A DNA stretch of 47,274 nucleotides from DATLMR01 sp035634255 (GTDB lineage Bacteria > Acidobacteriota > Blastocatellia > UBA7656): the NCBI GenBank assembly GCA_035634255.1, contig DASQDI010000031.1, forward strand, positions 1 to 47,274, in the 5' to 3' direction. Position numbers and translations under genes: made by a program. How positions within the stretch are numbered: position 1 is the stretch's first letter; every line of letters begins with the position of its first letter. Shown in pieces: positions 7,656 to 16,295 of the stretch. The notes under the pieces are model-generated. The model saw only the letters and a program-made list of their open reading frames with translations. It made no database searches and had not been told where the DNA came from.

Positions 7656-7725
7656 GCGCTCGGGCGATCTTCAGACAGGGGGTGAACCTGTGCGGTCGCG
7701 CCATGTCTGAAGATCGCCCGAGCGC
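7656..7725. terminator. 22-bp perfect inverted repeat between the M16 gene and ftsK
   Basis: Arms 7656-7677 and 7704-7725 are perfectly complementary over 22 bp (GCGCTCGGGCG.../...CGCCCGAGCGC) around a 26-base loop. It starts 37 bases past the M16 stop on the minus strand. No U-tract follows, so it is either a factor-assisted terminator, an mRNA-end stabiliser or a dispersed repetitive element. The rest of 7520-7761 shows no gene. Confidence 0.55.
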
Positions 7726-7761
7726 CGGCGTCGCTTAGGCGCTGCCGGTGAAGCGGCGCGC

Positions 7762-10548
7762 TTATTTTCCTCCCGGCTTCGCGAAATTGCCAGCCTTGAT
7801 CACGGTCAGCTTCGAAGGATCGACGTACTTTCTGAGCGCGGCCGCCGCCTGCTCGGGCGTGACCGCCTCTATCTTCTTCTCGAACTCCGCGTCCCAGGCG
7901 AGACTCCTGTCGAGGTAGAGATAGGACGTCAACTTATCCGCGATGCCGGAATCCTGCGAGCGGTTGATCTTCAGGGCTTGCAGATACCCGGCCTTGGCCG
8001 CAGTCACCTCTTCGGCCGTGAAGCCTTCCTTGAGCGCACGCTCCATCTCCTCCCTGAAGGCCGCCTCCAGCTTCGCGGCATTCTGAGGCGCGTAGATCGC
8101 GAAGGCCGTGAAGTTGGCGTCCCGGTCAATCGGGTGGGCGTTGACGGCGGAGCCGACCCCGTAGCTCAGCCCCTCCTTCTGCCTTATGCGGGTCGAGAGC
8201 CGCGAGTTCAGCAGGCCGCCCCCGATTATGTAATTGGCTATGACCAGGGCGGGGTAATCGGGGTCGTCGTCGCGCAGGGCGAAGCGCTGCCCGGCTATGA
8301 AGAAAGCGTTCGGCTTGTCCGGGGTCTCGATGGATTGATTCACGGGGGCGATCTCGCGGTACGTGTTGCCCAGACGCGCGAAGGTCGCGGGGCTCTTCCA
8401 CGAGCCGAAGAGCTCTCCGACCAGCCTCTCGATCTCTTTCGGGTCGAAGTCTCCGACCACGCTCACCCATGCGTTACTCGCGCCGTAGAAGTCCCTGTAG
8501 AATTTCTTCACGTCGTCAAGCGTGACCGCCTTGATCTCCTCGATGCTCTCTTCGGGCGTCGAGACGTGGCGAACGTCGCCCTTCGGGTAAGGGTTGATGT
8601 GGCGGCTGAATGCGATCAGGGCGGCCGTCTGCGGCTCGCTCCTCTGGCTCTCGATCTGCGCGAGCCGCTCCTGCTTGAGCTGCTCGAACTCGGACGCGGG
8701 GAACGAGGGCTCGCGCAGAATTTCGGCCACGAGGCGGAGCACGGCCGGGAGGTTCTCGCGCACGGTCTCGATGGAAGCGCTCACGGAGTTGGCCCCGCCC
8801 CCGACCCCGACGCGCGCCTTCAGTTTATCGAACTCTTCCTGAATCTGCTGGCGCGTGTGCTTCGCCGTCCCGCGCATCAGCATGTCGCCCGCGAGGCTGG
8901 CCGCCGTGCCCCGGTTCATGAGGCTCTGCTGGTCCCCGAAGCGGATGACGAGGTCCGCGACGACCGTGTTGCCGCGCGTCTTTTTAGGGAGCAGGGCGAG
9001 CTCGATGCCTCCGGGCAGTTTAGCCTCCGTCGTCCGCGCGAGGATGTTGGCCGGGGAAGGGTCGAAGGCTTCGCCCTCGGCAATGGCGGCCTCGCCCTTG
9101 TAGTCCTTCACGAGCGCCGCGATGTCGGGCGTGGCCGGAATCTCCGCGCGGTCGGGCTTGTCGGTCGGGATGAACTGCGCGACGGTGCGGTTCGATTGCT
9201 TCAGGTAGGTGGCCGCGACGCGTTGCACGTCCGAGGGCGTGACCTTCCTGAGCCTGTCGCGGTGGATGAAGAAGAGCCTCCAATCGCCCTGCGCCATCCA
9301 CTCGCTCAGCTGGAGCCCGACGCTGTCGGAAGAGTTGAGCGTAAGCTCTATGTCTTTAAGCCGGGCCGTGCGCGCGCGCTCGACCTCTTCGGACGTGGGG
9401 GCTTTCGCGCCCGTCTCTTCAATCGTCTGGAGGAGGGTGTCGCGCGCGGAGTCGAGCGAGTCGCCCTTTCTCACTTCGGCGGTGAAGAAGAACAGCCCCG
9501 GATCGTGGAGGGGGAAGGTGAACCCGCTCGACGAAGCGGCCTTCTTGGTCTCCACCAGGGCCTTGTGCAGGCGGCCCGAAGGCGTGTCTCCGAGTACGTG
9601 AGAGAGGAGGTCGAGGGCGGCGAAATCGGGGTGCGACCCGGCCGGAATCTTGTAGCCGACCCCCACCATCTGCGTGTCCCCGACCCTCCGGACCATGACC
9701 GACCGCTCGCCGTCCTGCGTCGGCTCCATCGTGTAGATTTTCGGCAGCACGCGGGTCGGGCGGGGTATCCTGCCGAAGGTGTCCGCGATCAGAGAGAGCG
9801 CCTTGCCTTCATCGAACTTGCCCGCGAGCAGCAGCACGGCGTTGTCCGGCTGGTAGTAGGTGCGGTAGAAGGCCTGCAGCCGCTCGATGGGGACGTTCTC
9901 GATGTCGCTGCGCGCGCCTATCGGGAGGTTGGCGTAATTGTGCCAGTCGTAGGCCGTCGCGAATATCCGCTTGAAGACCGCGAGGCTCGGGTTGTTCTCG
10001 CCCGCCTCGAACTCGTTGCGCACGACGGTCATCTCGCTGTCGAGGTCTTTCTTCGCGATGTTCGAGTTGATCATCCTGTCGGCTTCGAGCTTGAGCACCC
10101 ATTCCAGGTTGGCGTCCGTGGCGGAGAAGGTGAGGTAGTAATTCGTGCGGTCGAAAGAGGTGGACGCATTCCCCTGCCCGCCGCGCTCGGTCAGCTCCTG
10201 CGGTATGTTCGGGTGCGTGGGCGTGCCCTTGTACATCAGGTGTTCGAGCAGGTGCGCCATGCCCGTCTCCCCGTAGTTCTCGTGGCGCGAGCCGACCATG
10301 TAAGTGAGGTTCGCGGTTATGGTCTGCTTCGACTGGTCCGGGAACAGCAGCACGCGCAGGCCGTTGCCGAGCCGGTACTCGGTGATGCCTTCGACCGAGG
10401 TGACGCGCTCGACGCCCTTCGGCAGGGCCTGCGATGCCTGCGGGGCCTGGGCCGAGGCGAAGGCCGCGCCGGGTCCCGGCGCGAGCAGGGTCGTCATGAC
10501 GAGAAGAAAAGCGAGTGGTGAAGATAAAAATTTTTTACTGATTTTCAT
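7762..10548 (-). CDS. Secreted M16 zinc metallopeptidase (two-domain, pitrilysin/insulinase family)
   Basis: The 928-residue protein carries a signal peptide (KKFLSSPLAFLLVMTTLLAPG... to about residue 32) and two tandem M16 halves. The first has the inverted zinc motif HLLEH (H99, E102, H103) and the third ligand E179 in VVRNEFE, at the family's usual spacing. The second half (about 480-928) lacks HxxEH and is the usual inactive partner, with the substrate-binding RxxxGLSYGVGS segment. Periplasmic or outer-membrane-associated peptide degradation is inferred. I chose ATG 10548 because GGGAG lies five bases upstream and the signal peptide begins there; the frame extends 16 codons upstream without such support. 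It lies directly downstream of prfB in the same direction. Confidence 0.93.
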   Translation of the reverse strand: MKISKKFLSSPLAFLLVMTTLLAPGPGAAFASAQAPQASQALPKGVERVTSVEGITEYRLGNGLRVLLFPDQSKQTITANLTYMVGSRHENYGETGMAHLLEHLMYKGTPTHPNIPQELTERGGQGNASTSFDRTNYYLTFSATDANLEWVLKLEADRMINSNIAKKDLDSEMTVVRNEFEAGENNPSLAVFKRIFATAYDWHNYANLPIGARSDIENVPIERLQAFYRTYYQPDNAVLLLAGKFDEGKALSLIADTFGRIPRPTRVLPKIYTMEPTQDGERSVMVRRVGDTQMVGVGYKIPAGSHPDFAALDLLSHVLGDTPSGRLHKALVETKKAASSSGFTFPLHDPGLFFFTAEVRKGDSLDSARDTLLQTIEETGAKAPTSEEVERARTARLKDIELTLNSSDSVGLQLSEWMAQGDWRLFFIHRDRLRKVTPSDVQRVAATYLKQSNRTVAQFIPTDKPDRAEIPATPDIAALVKDYKGEAAIAEGEAFDPSPANILARTTEAKLPGGIELALLPKKTRGNTVVADLVIRFGDQQSLMNRGTAASLAGDMLMRGTAKHTRQQIQEEFDKLKARVGVGGGANSVSASIETVRENLPAVLRLVAEILREPSFPASEFEQLKQERLAQIESQRSEPQTAALIAFSRHINPYPKGDVRHVSTPEESIEEIKAVTLDDVKKFYRDFYGASNAWVSVVGDFDPKEIERLVGELFGSWKSPATFARLGNTYREIAPVNQSIETPDKPNAFFIAGQRFALRDDDPDYPALVIANYIIGGGLLNSRLSTRIRQKEGLSYGVGSAVNAHPIDRDANFTAFAIYAPQNAAKLEAAFREEMERALKEGFTAEEVTAAKAGYLQALKINRSQDSGIADKLTSYLYLDRSLAWDAEFEKKIEAVTPEQAAAALRKYVDPSKLTVIKAGNFAKPGGK

Positions 10549-10592
10549 AACTGCTCCCAATTGAAAGTGCTTCGGGGTAACGACCCTTCGGC

Positions 10593-11724
10593 TCACGTGT
10601 TCGCGGCGTCGGGCGCGGAGGAGTCGCGCGCGCTGCCACTTTTATGCCTCAGGTATTGATTGATGAATTCGTCTATGTCGCCGTCGAGCACCGCGTCGAC
10701 GTCCGACGTTTCGTGCTTGGTGCGCACGTCCTTGGCGAGGCGGTACGGGTGCAGGACGTAGTTTCTGATCTGCGACCCGAACGATATGTCGCGCTTGCTC
10801 TCTTCGAGCTGTGCCGTCTCCGCGCGCCTCTTGTCCATCTCCATCTCGTACAGGCGCGACTTCAGGATTCGCATCGCGACCTCGCGGTTCTGGTGCTGCG
10901 AGCGCTGGTTCTGGCAGGTGACGACTATGTTCGTGGGCAGGTGGGTGATGCGCACGGCGGAGTCCGTGACGTTGACGTGCTGGCCTCCCGCGCCCGACGA
11001 CCTGTAGGTGTCGACCCGCAGGTCTTTGTCCTGAATCTCGACGTCTATGTCCTCTTCGATCTCGGGGTAGACGAAGACGGAGGCGAAGCTGGTCTCGCGG
11101 CTCGACCCCGCGTTGAACGGGCTGAGCCTGACGAGCCGGTGCACCCCGGCCTCGGCCGAAAGCATGCCGTAGGCGTACTCGCCCGCTACGGTGAAGGTGG
11201 CCGACTTGATCCCGGCCTCCTTGCCCGGCTGCTCGTCGAGCACCTCGGTCTTGAGCCCGTGGCGCTCGGCCCACCTGAGGTACATCCGCAGGAGTATCCC
11301 GGCCCAGTCCTGCGCGTCGGTCCCGCCCGCGCCCGCGTTGATGGTGACTATGGCGTCGCGCGCGTCATTCGGTCCGGAGAGCAGCATCTCCGTCTCGGCC
11401 TCTTCGATCTCGCGCTCGAACCTCTCGGTCATCGCCATCAGCTCTTCGAGCGACGCCTCGTCCTCGGCCGCGAATTCGAGCAGGACCGCCGCATCTTCCG
11501 TGAACCGCGAGAAGCGGTCGGCCTTCTCGATCGCGCCTTCGAGCCTGCTGCGCCGCCTGAGCGTTTTCTGCGCGCGCTCCTGATCCCCCCAGAAATCGGG
11601 CTTCGAGGTCTCTTCTTCTATCTTGGCAAGCTCCGCGCGCTTCGCTTCTGGGTCAAAGAAACCTCCGCAACTCAGAGGCTCGGGCGGACAGGTCTGCGTG
11701 TTTCTCTCTCAGTTCTTCAATCAT
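10593..11724 (-). CDS. prfB: Peptide chain release factor 2 (programmed +1 frameshift)
   Basis: RF2 recognises UGA and UAA stop codons and triggers peptide release on the ribosome. Frame 0 begins at ATG 11724 and hits TGA after 23 codons (11655-11653). Shifting +1 at CTT-TGA-C continues in the frame that runs to 10593, for a total of about 376 residues, the normal RF2 length. After the shift the sequence reads LDPEAKRAELAKIEEE, typical of RF2. The SPF stop-codon reading motif (RLSPFNAGSSRE) and the catalytic GGQ (SGAGGQHVNVTDS) are present. The start codon overlaps the lnt stop by 8 bases (ATGATTGA), indicating translational coupling. An annotation limited to the long frame would miss the N-terminal ~95 residues. 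Confidence 0.95.
11652..11669 (-). promoter_or_regulatory. prfB programmed frameshift site
   Basis: On the minus strand the site reads GGAGG-TTT-CTT-TGA-C. It comprises an internal Shine-Dalgarno-like GGAGG, the slippery CTT codon and an in-frame TGA followed by C. This is the conserved autoregulatory element of bacterial prfB: low RF2 slows UGA decoding and favours the +1 shift. Confidence 0.93.
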
Positions 11725-13555
11725 CGTCTCCCTCTCTCTTTTTCCAGTCCTCCGGCACGAAGGCCAGCGCCAGCAGCAGTGCGCTCAACGCGGCGCAGGC
11801 GACGGCGAACAGGTCGCCGTGGCGGGTGTAGAAAGTTGAGCGGCTCGGGCGCGTTTCGTCAGCCGTATCAACCTGCCAGACGCGGGTCGCGGTCTCGAAT
11901 GACGGCGTCTCGTCCTGAACGACGCCGTGCCGGTCTATGTACGCCGACAGCCCCGAGTTCGTGGAGCGGATCAGCTCCACGTCGTTCTCGACGGCGCGGA
12001 AGACCGCGTGCGCCAGCATCTGTCTCGGGGCGGAAGAAGGGCCGAACCATGCCTCGTTGGATATCTGCACCAGGGCCGAAGCCCCCTCGTCCCGCATCCC
12101 CCTCGCTATCTCCGGTCTGGTCACTTCGAAACAGATGTTAGTCCCCACGGTCGCCCCGGAAACGTCACCCAGAGTGAAGCTCGTGCCGGGCGTAACGTCT
12201 TCGACAAGAGCGGGGATGCGGTCCATAAAAGGAACCCAGTTGCGCGCCGGAACATACTCTCCGAAAGGTACGAGTGCAATTTTATCATACTGCGCGATCT
12301 TCTCACCAGAAGGGGCTATCACCACCGCGCTGTTGAAGACGGAGCCGCCCTCGTGATTGGCCGGGTACCCCCAACTGTTCAAAAGGAGGAAGACGTTGTT
12401 GTTGCTGGCGAAGCTCGCGAGCCTCGCGCGAAGGCGGCCGTCTTTGTCATACCTGAAGCTCATCGGGGACTCGGGCCAGATCACTAGGTCCACGCCCGAA
12501 TGCTCCCGCGCGCCGTCGCCCGCCGCGTCGCTTTTTGCAGCGTCGCCTCTTTCGGACGAGAGTCGCGCGCGCGCGGTCTCAATCGCCTGCTCGGAGAGCA
12601 GGATGTGGCGCTGCGTAAGCTGCTCTACGAATCGGGGGTCGTCCCACGGGCCGGCTATCGGGACGTTAGGCTGGACGATGGCGACCGATATCTTTTTATT
12701 CGCCGCGGGCGCGGGCGAGTTCATCACCGACTGCCCGTAGAGGACCGACGCCGCGGCCAGCACCCCGACGCCCGTGAGCACTATGAGCCCGCGCCTGCGT
12801 TCGAGGTAGATAAGTGAGAAGACCAGCCCCGCGCTCGCCGCGACCATCAGGGCGCTCACCAGGTAGACGCCCCCGACCCTGGCGATCTGGATCGCCGTCG
12901 GGTGAAACGCCTGCGAGTACCCGAGCGCATTCCACCCGACCCCGATCACCTTCAGGCGCGCCCACTCGCTCGCGGCCCACAGCACCGGCGCGGACAGGAT
13001 CGCCCAGCCGCCGAAACGCCGGACCGCCCGGCCGAGTATCCCCGCGAACAGGCCCGTGAAGACGCCGAGCGATGACGCGAAGATCGTGAGGATCACGTAC
13101 GAGAGCCACAGCGGTATGTCGCCATAGTTGTGCATCGAGTAGGTCACCCAGCTTGACGACATGGCGTAGAAGATCGTCCCGCACACGGCCCCGAGCAGGA
13201 GCGAGCGCCAGAACCTTTGCTCGCGCGCCACGGCCATGATGAGCGGCGCGGTCGCCACCCAGCCGAGCGACCAGAGGTCCCAGTCGGGAAACGCGAAGAC
13301 CATCAGGAGCGCCGAACATATGGCGAGCGACAGGTTGCTGATGAAGGGGGGGGAAGCGCTCTGGTAAGGTAACACTTTCGCGACCCGGAGCCGCGCCGCC
13401 AGCATGTCTTCGCGCGAGAAGGACTGCGGTACGGCTTCCTCCGGGTGCCCGATGCCCGGCGACCCCTGGGATGGATGGATGGCGAGCAGCGCCCGAAGGC
13501 GAGAGCGCGAAATCCGACGCTTCAACCCCTGCTTCCGCCTTCTACCTTGATTCAT
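11717..13555 (-). CDS. lnt: Apolipoprotein N-acyltransferase
   Basis: Lnt adds the third acyl chain to the N-terminal cysteine of lipoproteins at the periplasmic face of the inner membrane. The 612-residue product has about six N-terminal membrane segments (roughly 72-260). A nitrilase-fold domain follows, with the catalytic triad E362 (WPESP), K425 (YDKIALVPFGEY) and C475 (GTNICFE). A final membrane helix (LFAVACAALSALLLALAFV) ends the protein. The first ~65 residues are basic, polar and longer than usual, so the true start may be internal (for example Met51). The annotated ATG overlaps the lipA stop by 14 bases. It is coupled to prfB at its 3' end. Confidence 0.95.
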   Translation of the reverse strand: MNQGRRRKQGLKRRISRSRLRALLAIHPSQGSPGIGHPEEAVPQSFSREDMLAARLRVAKVLPYQSASPPFISNLSLAICSALLMVFAFPDWDLWSLGWVATAPLIMAVAREQRFWRSLLLGAVCGTIFYAMSSSWVTYSMHNYGDIPLWLSYVILTIFASSLGVFTGLFAGILGRAVRRFGGWAILSAPVLWAASEWARLKVIGVGWNALGYSQAFHPTAIQIARVGGVYLVSALMVAASAGLVFSLIYLERRRGLIVLTGVGVLAAASVLYGQSVMNSPAPAANKKISVAIVQPNVPIAGPWDDPRFVEQLTQRHILLSEQAIETARARLSSERGDAAKSDAAGDGAREHSGVDLVIWPESPMSFRYDKDGRLRARLASFASNNNVFLLLNSWGYPANHEGGSVFNSAVVIAPSGEKIAQYDKIALVPFGEYVPARNWVPFMDRIPALVEDVTPGTSFTLGDVSGATVGTNICFEVTRPEIARGMRDEGASALVQISNEAWFGPSSAPRQMLAHAVFRAVENDVELIRSTNSGLSAYIDRHGVVQDETPSFETATRVWQVDTADETRPSRSTFYTRHGDLFAVACAALSALLLALAFVPEDWKKREGDDD

Positions 13556-14477
13556 ATTCGCTGTTCATCAGTCGCGGCCCGACATCGATTTGCTCGTGCA
13601 CCATCTCGGCCATGTAAGAGCTGCGAACGAGCGGCCCTGAAAAGACGGCCCTGAATCCGAGGCGCTCTCCGAACGCCCTGTACTCGTCGAAGACTTGCGG
13701 GTGGACGTACTCGGTGACGGGCAGGTGCCTGCGCGTCGGCTGGAGGTACTGCCCGATGGTGACGACATCGACACGCGCCGCGAAGAGGTCTTCCATCAGG
13801 CGCCTCACCTCGTCGCGGGTCTCGCCGAACCCGACCATGAAGCCGGACTTGGTCAGGACGTGAGGCGCGTATTCGCCCGAGGCCCTCAGCACGCCGAGCG
13901 ACTGCCTGTAATCCGCCTGCGGCCGCACGGTGCGGTAGAGCCGGGGGATCGATTCGACGTTATGATTGAAGGTGTCGGGCGCGGCGTCGAGCACGGTGCG
14001 GAGCGCGCGGAGGTCGCCTTTGAAATCGGGCGTGAGCACCTCGATCTTCGCGTCGGGCAGGCGGCGGCGCACGGCGCTTATGGTCTTCGCGAAGTGGGCG
14101 GCCCCGCCGTCGGGCAGCTCGTCGCGATTGACCGAAGTGATCACCACGTAACGCAGGCCGAGCTGTGCGGAGGCTTCGGCCACCTCCTCCGGCTCGCCCG
14201 CTAGGGACTCCAGAGGGAGACCCCGGCCCGTCTTGACCGAGCAGAACCCGCAGCTTCGCGAGCAGGTGTCTCCTAAAATCATGAAGGTGGCCGCGCCGCG
14301 CTCGAAGCAGTCGTTGCGGTTGGGGCACCGGGCCTCTTCGCAAACGGTGTGGAGCCCGCGCGTGCGGAGCATCCTCTTCAACTCATGATCGGCCCCGACG
14401 TTCCGGCGCGGCTTGCGCAGCCATTCGGGCAGTCGCGGCGACGCCTTGCTGTTGATACCTTCGATTTGAATTAACAT
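13542..14477 (-). CDS. lipA: Lipoyl synthase (radical SAM)
   Basis: LipA inserts two sulfur atoms into octanoyl-protein to form the lipoyl cofactor of pyruvate and 2-oxoglutarate dehydrogenases. The 311-residue product has the auxiliary cluster cysteines in CEEARCPNRNDC and the radical-SAM triad in CSRSCGFCSV, followed by TGRGLPL. The C-terminal RSSYMAE carries the conserved serine that coordinates the auxiliary cluster. Length is normal. It lies between a SPOR-domain gene and lnt, all on the minus strand with small gaps or overlaps. No lipB is visible here. Confidence 0.97.
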   Translation of the reverse strand: MLIQIEGINSKASPRLPEWLRKPRRNVGADHELKRMLRTRGLHTVCEEARCPNRNDCFERGAATFMILGDTCSRSCGFCSVKTGRGLPLESLAGEPEEVAEASAQLGLRYVVITSVNRDELPDGGAAHFAKTISAVRRRLPDAKIEVLTPDFKGDLRALRTVLDAAPDTFNHNVESIPRLYRTVRPQADYRQSLGVLRASGEYAPHVLTKSGFMVGFGETRDEVRRLMEDLFAARVDVVTIGQYLQPTRRHLPVTEYVHPQVFDEYRAFGERLGFRAVFSGPLVRSSYMAEMVHEQIDVGPRLMNSEYESR

Positions 14478-14497
14478 AAGATCTGATCGTAAGCGGT

Positions 14498-14920
14498 TCA
14501 GTTCTGCGCGCCCGAGAGGATCATCACCCCCTTGCGCCCCTCGCCCGCGAGCTCGTTGGCAACCTGCTGCGCGTCCTCGCGCCTGTTATACGGGCCGATG
14601 TTGACCCGGAAGAGGGTGTCGTCGCCGCTCGGCGTCTGCGTGTGCGCGCTGATGTACTTGCGGCGGAGTTCGGAGACGAGCTGGTTGGCCTGCTCCGCCG
14701 TGCCGAAGGCCGCCACCCGGACTAAGTAGCGAGTCTCCCCCGAGGCCGGGGGCGATTGAGCGCCCGCCGGCAGGCCGCCCTGCCTGCTCTGAGCGGGCTC
14801 GCTCGTCGTCGGCGCTCCCGGCACCGAGTCCTGCTTCACCACTTTGAGCCCCGCCCAGAATGCCCCCAGAAGCAACGCGACGCCCACGATGAAGATAGCC
14901 GTTACCTGCTTGTTGGTCAT
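14498..14920 (-). CDS. Membrane-anchored SPOR-domain protein
   Basis: The 140-residue protein has a single N-terminal membrane helix (VTAIFIVGVALLLGAFWAGL). A Pro/Ser/Gln-rich linker of about 45 residues follows. A C-terminal SPOR domain runs from about residue 64 (RYLVRVAAFGTAEQANQL through VNIGPYNRREDAQQVANEL). SPOR domains bind denuded glycan strands of septal peptidoglycan, so a division-associated periplasmic role is likely. This fits the operon with ftsK downstream. I chose ATG 14920 over GTG 14926 because AGCAGG lies at a suitable distance from it. It ends 20 bases before lipA begins. Confidence 0.85.
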   Translation of the reverse strand: MTNKQVTAIFIVGVALLLGAFWAGLKVVKQDSVPGAPTTSEPAQSRQGGLPAGAQSPPASGETRYLVRVAAFGTAEQANQLVSELRRKYISAHTQTPSGDDTLFRVNIGPYNRREDAQQVANELAGEGRKGVMILSGAQN

Positions 14921-15037
14921 TTGCACCTGCTCGTGTCCTGCGCTTTATTCATGAGATTCAACCCGCTTAAGTGAAATTCTATTTTAGAGGCTTCGAGCTT
15001 TGAGAGCCAGCTTTGAGAAGAGATGCGCGCCCGCGAT

Positions 15038-15319
15038 TCACCCTCCGCCGTCCCTTTCGACGATCAGCCGGAGGTCCGTCGCGTCTATCCCGACCACCCG
15101 CACGCGCTCGCCTCGTGCGATCTCTGCCGCCGAGCGCGCCTGCCAGAGTTCCCCGCGCACGAAGACCGCGCCCCCGGACGCTATGGGCGTCTCGGCCCTG
15201 CCCGCGAGGCCGATCACGCCCGGTGTGCGAACGTCGAGCTTGGAGCGCCGCGAGCGGAGCGCGAGCCCCGTCAGGGCGAACGCCGCCAGCGCGAGCAGGC
15301 TTATCAGAGCGATGCCCAT
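15038..15319 (-). CDS. Short NfeD-like OB-fold membrane protein
   Basis: This is a 93-residue protein with one N-terminal membrane helix (IALISLLALAAFALTGLAL). An NfeD C-terminal OB fold follows: GLAGRAETPIASGG, VFVRGELWQARS, then GERVRVVGIDATDLRLIVE. Short NfeD proteins of this kind usually work with stomatin/SPFH partners in membrane organisation, but none is visible here. GAGGAG just precedes the ATG. It is 16 bases downstream of the YdcZ-like gene, so the two are probably co-transcribed. Bases 14921-15037 show no gene. Confidence 0.75.
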   Translation of the reverse strand: MGIALISLLALAAFALTGLALRSRRSKLDVRTPGVIGLAGRAETPIASGGAVFVRGELWQARSAAEIARGERVRVVGIDATDLRLIVERDGGG

Positions 15320-15335
15320 CTCTCCTCAACTGACT

Positions 15336-15716
15336 TTAGAACCGGCGGATCAAAGCGACGCCGATCACGAGAAGTACCGCGCCCAGCACGCGCCACCCGT
15401 TCAGGGGCCGCTCCGGGAACCCGAGCAGCCCGAAATGGTCGAGCGCGAGAGCTACGAGCAATTGCCCGGCTATGATCAGGGCGAGAGCTATGGCCGCGCC
15501 GAGCCTGGGCGCGACTACTATGGACGCGGTTACGAAAAACGCCCCGAGCAGCCCCCCGGTCCAGACCCACCACGGGCTCTGACCGAGCGACTGCGAAGCG
15601 GGCAAGGGAAGGCGCACGACCAGAGCGTAGGCAAGCAGGGCGGCCGTGCCCACCATGAACGAGACGAGGGCCGCGAGGATGGGATGGCCCACCCAGCGCG
15701 AAAGCTGGGAGTTCAA
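15336..15716 (-). CDS. YdcZ/DUF606-like membrane protein (DMT superfamily), start uncertain
   Basis: The product has four visible hydrophobic helices and matches the small YdcZ family of the drug/metabolite transporter superfamily (HPILAALVSFMVG near the start, WWVWTGGLLGAFFV and LIIAGQLLVALALDHFG later). The family's first helix is encoded upstream, in frame, at 15717-15770 (LFLLLALIAGAFIPVQTG). It is preceded by an in-frame TGA (15773-15771), one codon after an ATG (15779-15777) that has GGAGG 10 bases upstream. The gene may therefore start at a rare CTG (15770), use TTG 15716 and lack helix 1, or carry a nonsense mutation or base-call error at codon 3. The substrate is unknown. Confidence 0.65.
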   Translation of the reverse strand: MNSQLSRWVGHPILAALVSFMVGTAALLAYALVVRLPLPASQSLGQSPWWVWTGGLLGAFFVTASIVVAPRLGAAIALALIIAGQLLVALALDHFGLLGFPERPLNGWRVLGAVLLVIGVALIRRF

Positions 15717-15912
15717 CCCGGTCTGTACGGGGATGAAAGCTCCGGCTATAAGGGCGAGAAGGAGAAACAGTCATATCATAGCGCCGAGACCTCCGTCCGA
15801 GAGATTGAAGAACGTGCCGATACGGAAGAGCCATGTTATAAAACATCCGCGCGATATAAACCATCCTCGCGGGCAAAAAATGCGGGCGCGGTAGTTGAAA
15901 ATATTTAGAAAC

Positions 15913-15942
15913 TTGACAATAAAATAAGAAGATCGATATAGT
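15913..15942 (+). promoter_or_regulatory. tRNA-Gln promoter
   Basis: -35 TTGACA (15913-15918), an 18-base spacer and -10 TATAGT (15937-15942), ending 11 bases before the tRNA 5' end. The context GAAACTTGAC around the -35 box recurs in the diverged tRNA-derived repeats downstream. Confidence 0.75.
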
Positions 15943-15953
15943 TTCGAGGTTGC

Positions 15954-16027
15954 TGGGAGGTCGTCTAATGGTAGGACAGCAGACTCTGACTCTGCTTATT
16001 GGGGTTCGAATCCCTGCCTCCCAGCCA
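15954..16027 (+). tRNA. tRNA-Gln (anticodon CTG), CCA encoded
   Basis: The acceptor stem TGGGAGG (15954-15960) pairs with CCTCCCA (16017-16023), followed by the discriminator G and an encoded CCA (16025-16027). The anticodon stem is GCAGA/TCTGC around the loop CTCTGAC, with CTG at 15986-15988, which reads CAG. The T arm is GGGG-TTCGAAT-CCC type. All arms are present, so this is a functional tRNA. Its 3' half and terminator recur as diverged copies at about 17.4, 20.5 and 23.4 kb. The cognate synthetase gene glnS lies 7.5 kb downstream on the same strand. Confidence 0.97.
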
Positions 16028-16047
16028 TTATATTCAAGCGTTTAAGA

Positions 16048-16075
16048 GCCGCTATCACGCGGCCCTTTCCTTTTT
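16048..16075 (+). terminator. Rho-independent terminator of tRNA-Gln
   Basis: Stem GCCGC (16048-16052) with GCGGC (16059-16063), a six-base loop, then CCC-TTT-CC-TTTTT. Related hairpins follow each tRNA-derived repeat. Bases 16028-16295 hold no other gene. Confidence 0.8.
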
Positions 16076-16295
16076 GTGCACCCGTTGTGCACCGACTCGA
16101 GAGGACTCTTAGGCTCGTTGCTTGCGCGAGAACTTACCCGCTGATATAGTCTCGTTCCCTCAATTCTGTGTTGTCAGGTTGATACCAAAGGCCGATCAGG
16201 TTATGGGGTAATCCTCCGTAGAGACAGGTCAAACGCACAGCACTCAGCCTGATGATCGCAGCCACTTGCTTCAAAGACGAGAAAGGGGAGATGAA

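Noticed and set aside
7978..10521. An 847-codon open frame on the plus strand opposite the M16 peptidase gene
   Set aside because: Pure antisense shadow of a GC-rich gene: Arg/Gly/Val-rich, no ribosome-binding site, no domain. Similar long antisense frames at 5144-6346, 24300-25289, 33438-35237 and 20584-21804 were dropped for the same reason.
14979..15329. 116-codon frame overlapping the NfeD-like gene
   Set aside because: Arg/Gly-rich shadow in another frame of the same strand; the NfeD-like frame has the domain pattern and the ribosome-binding site.
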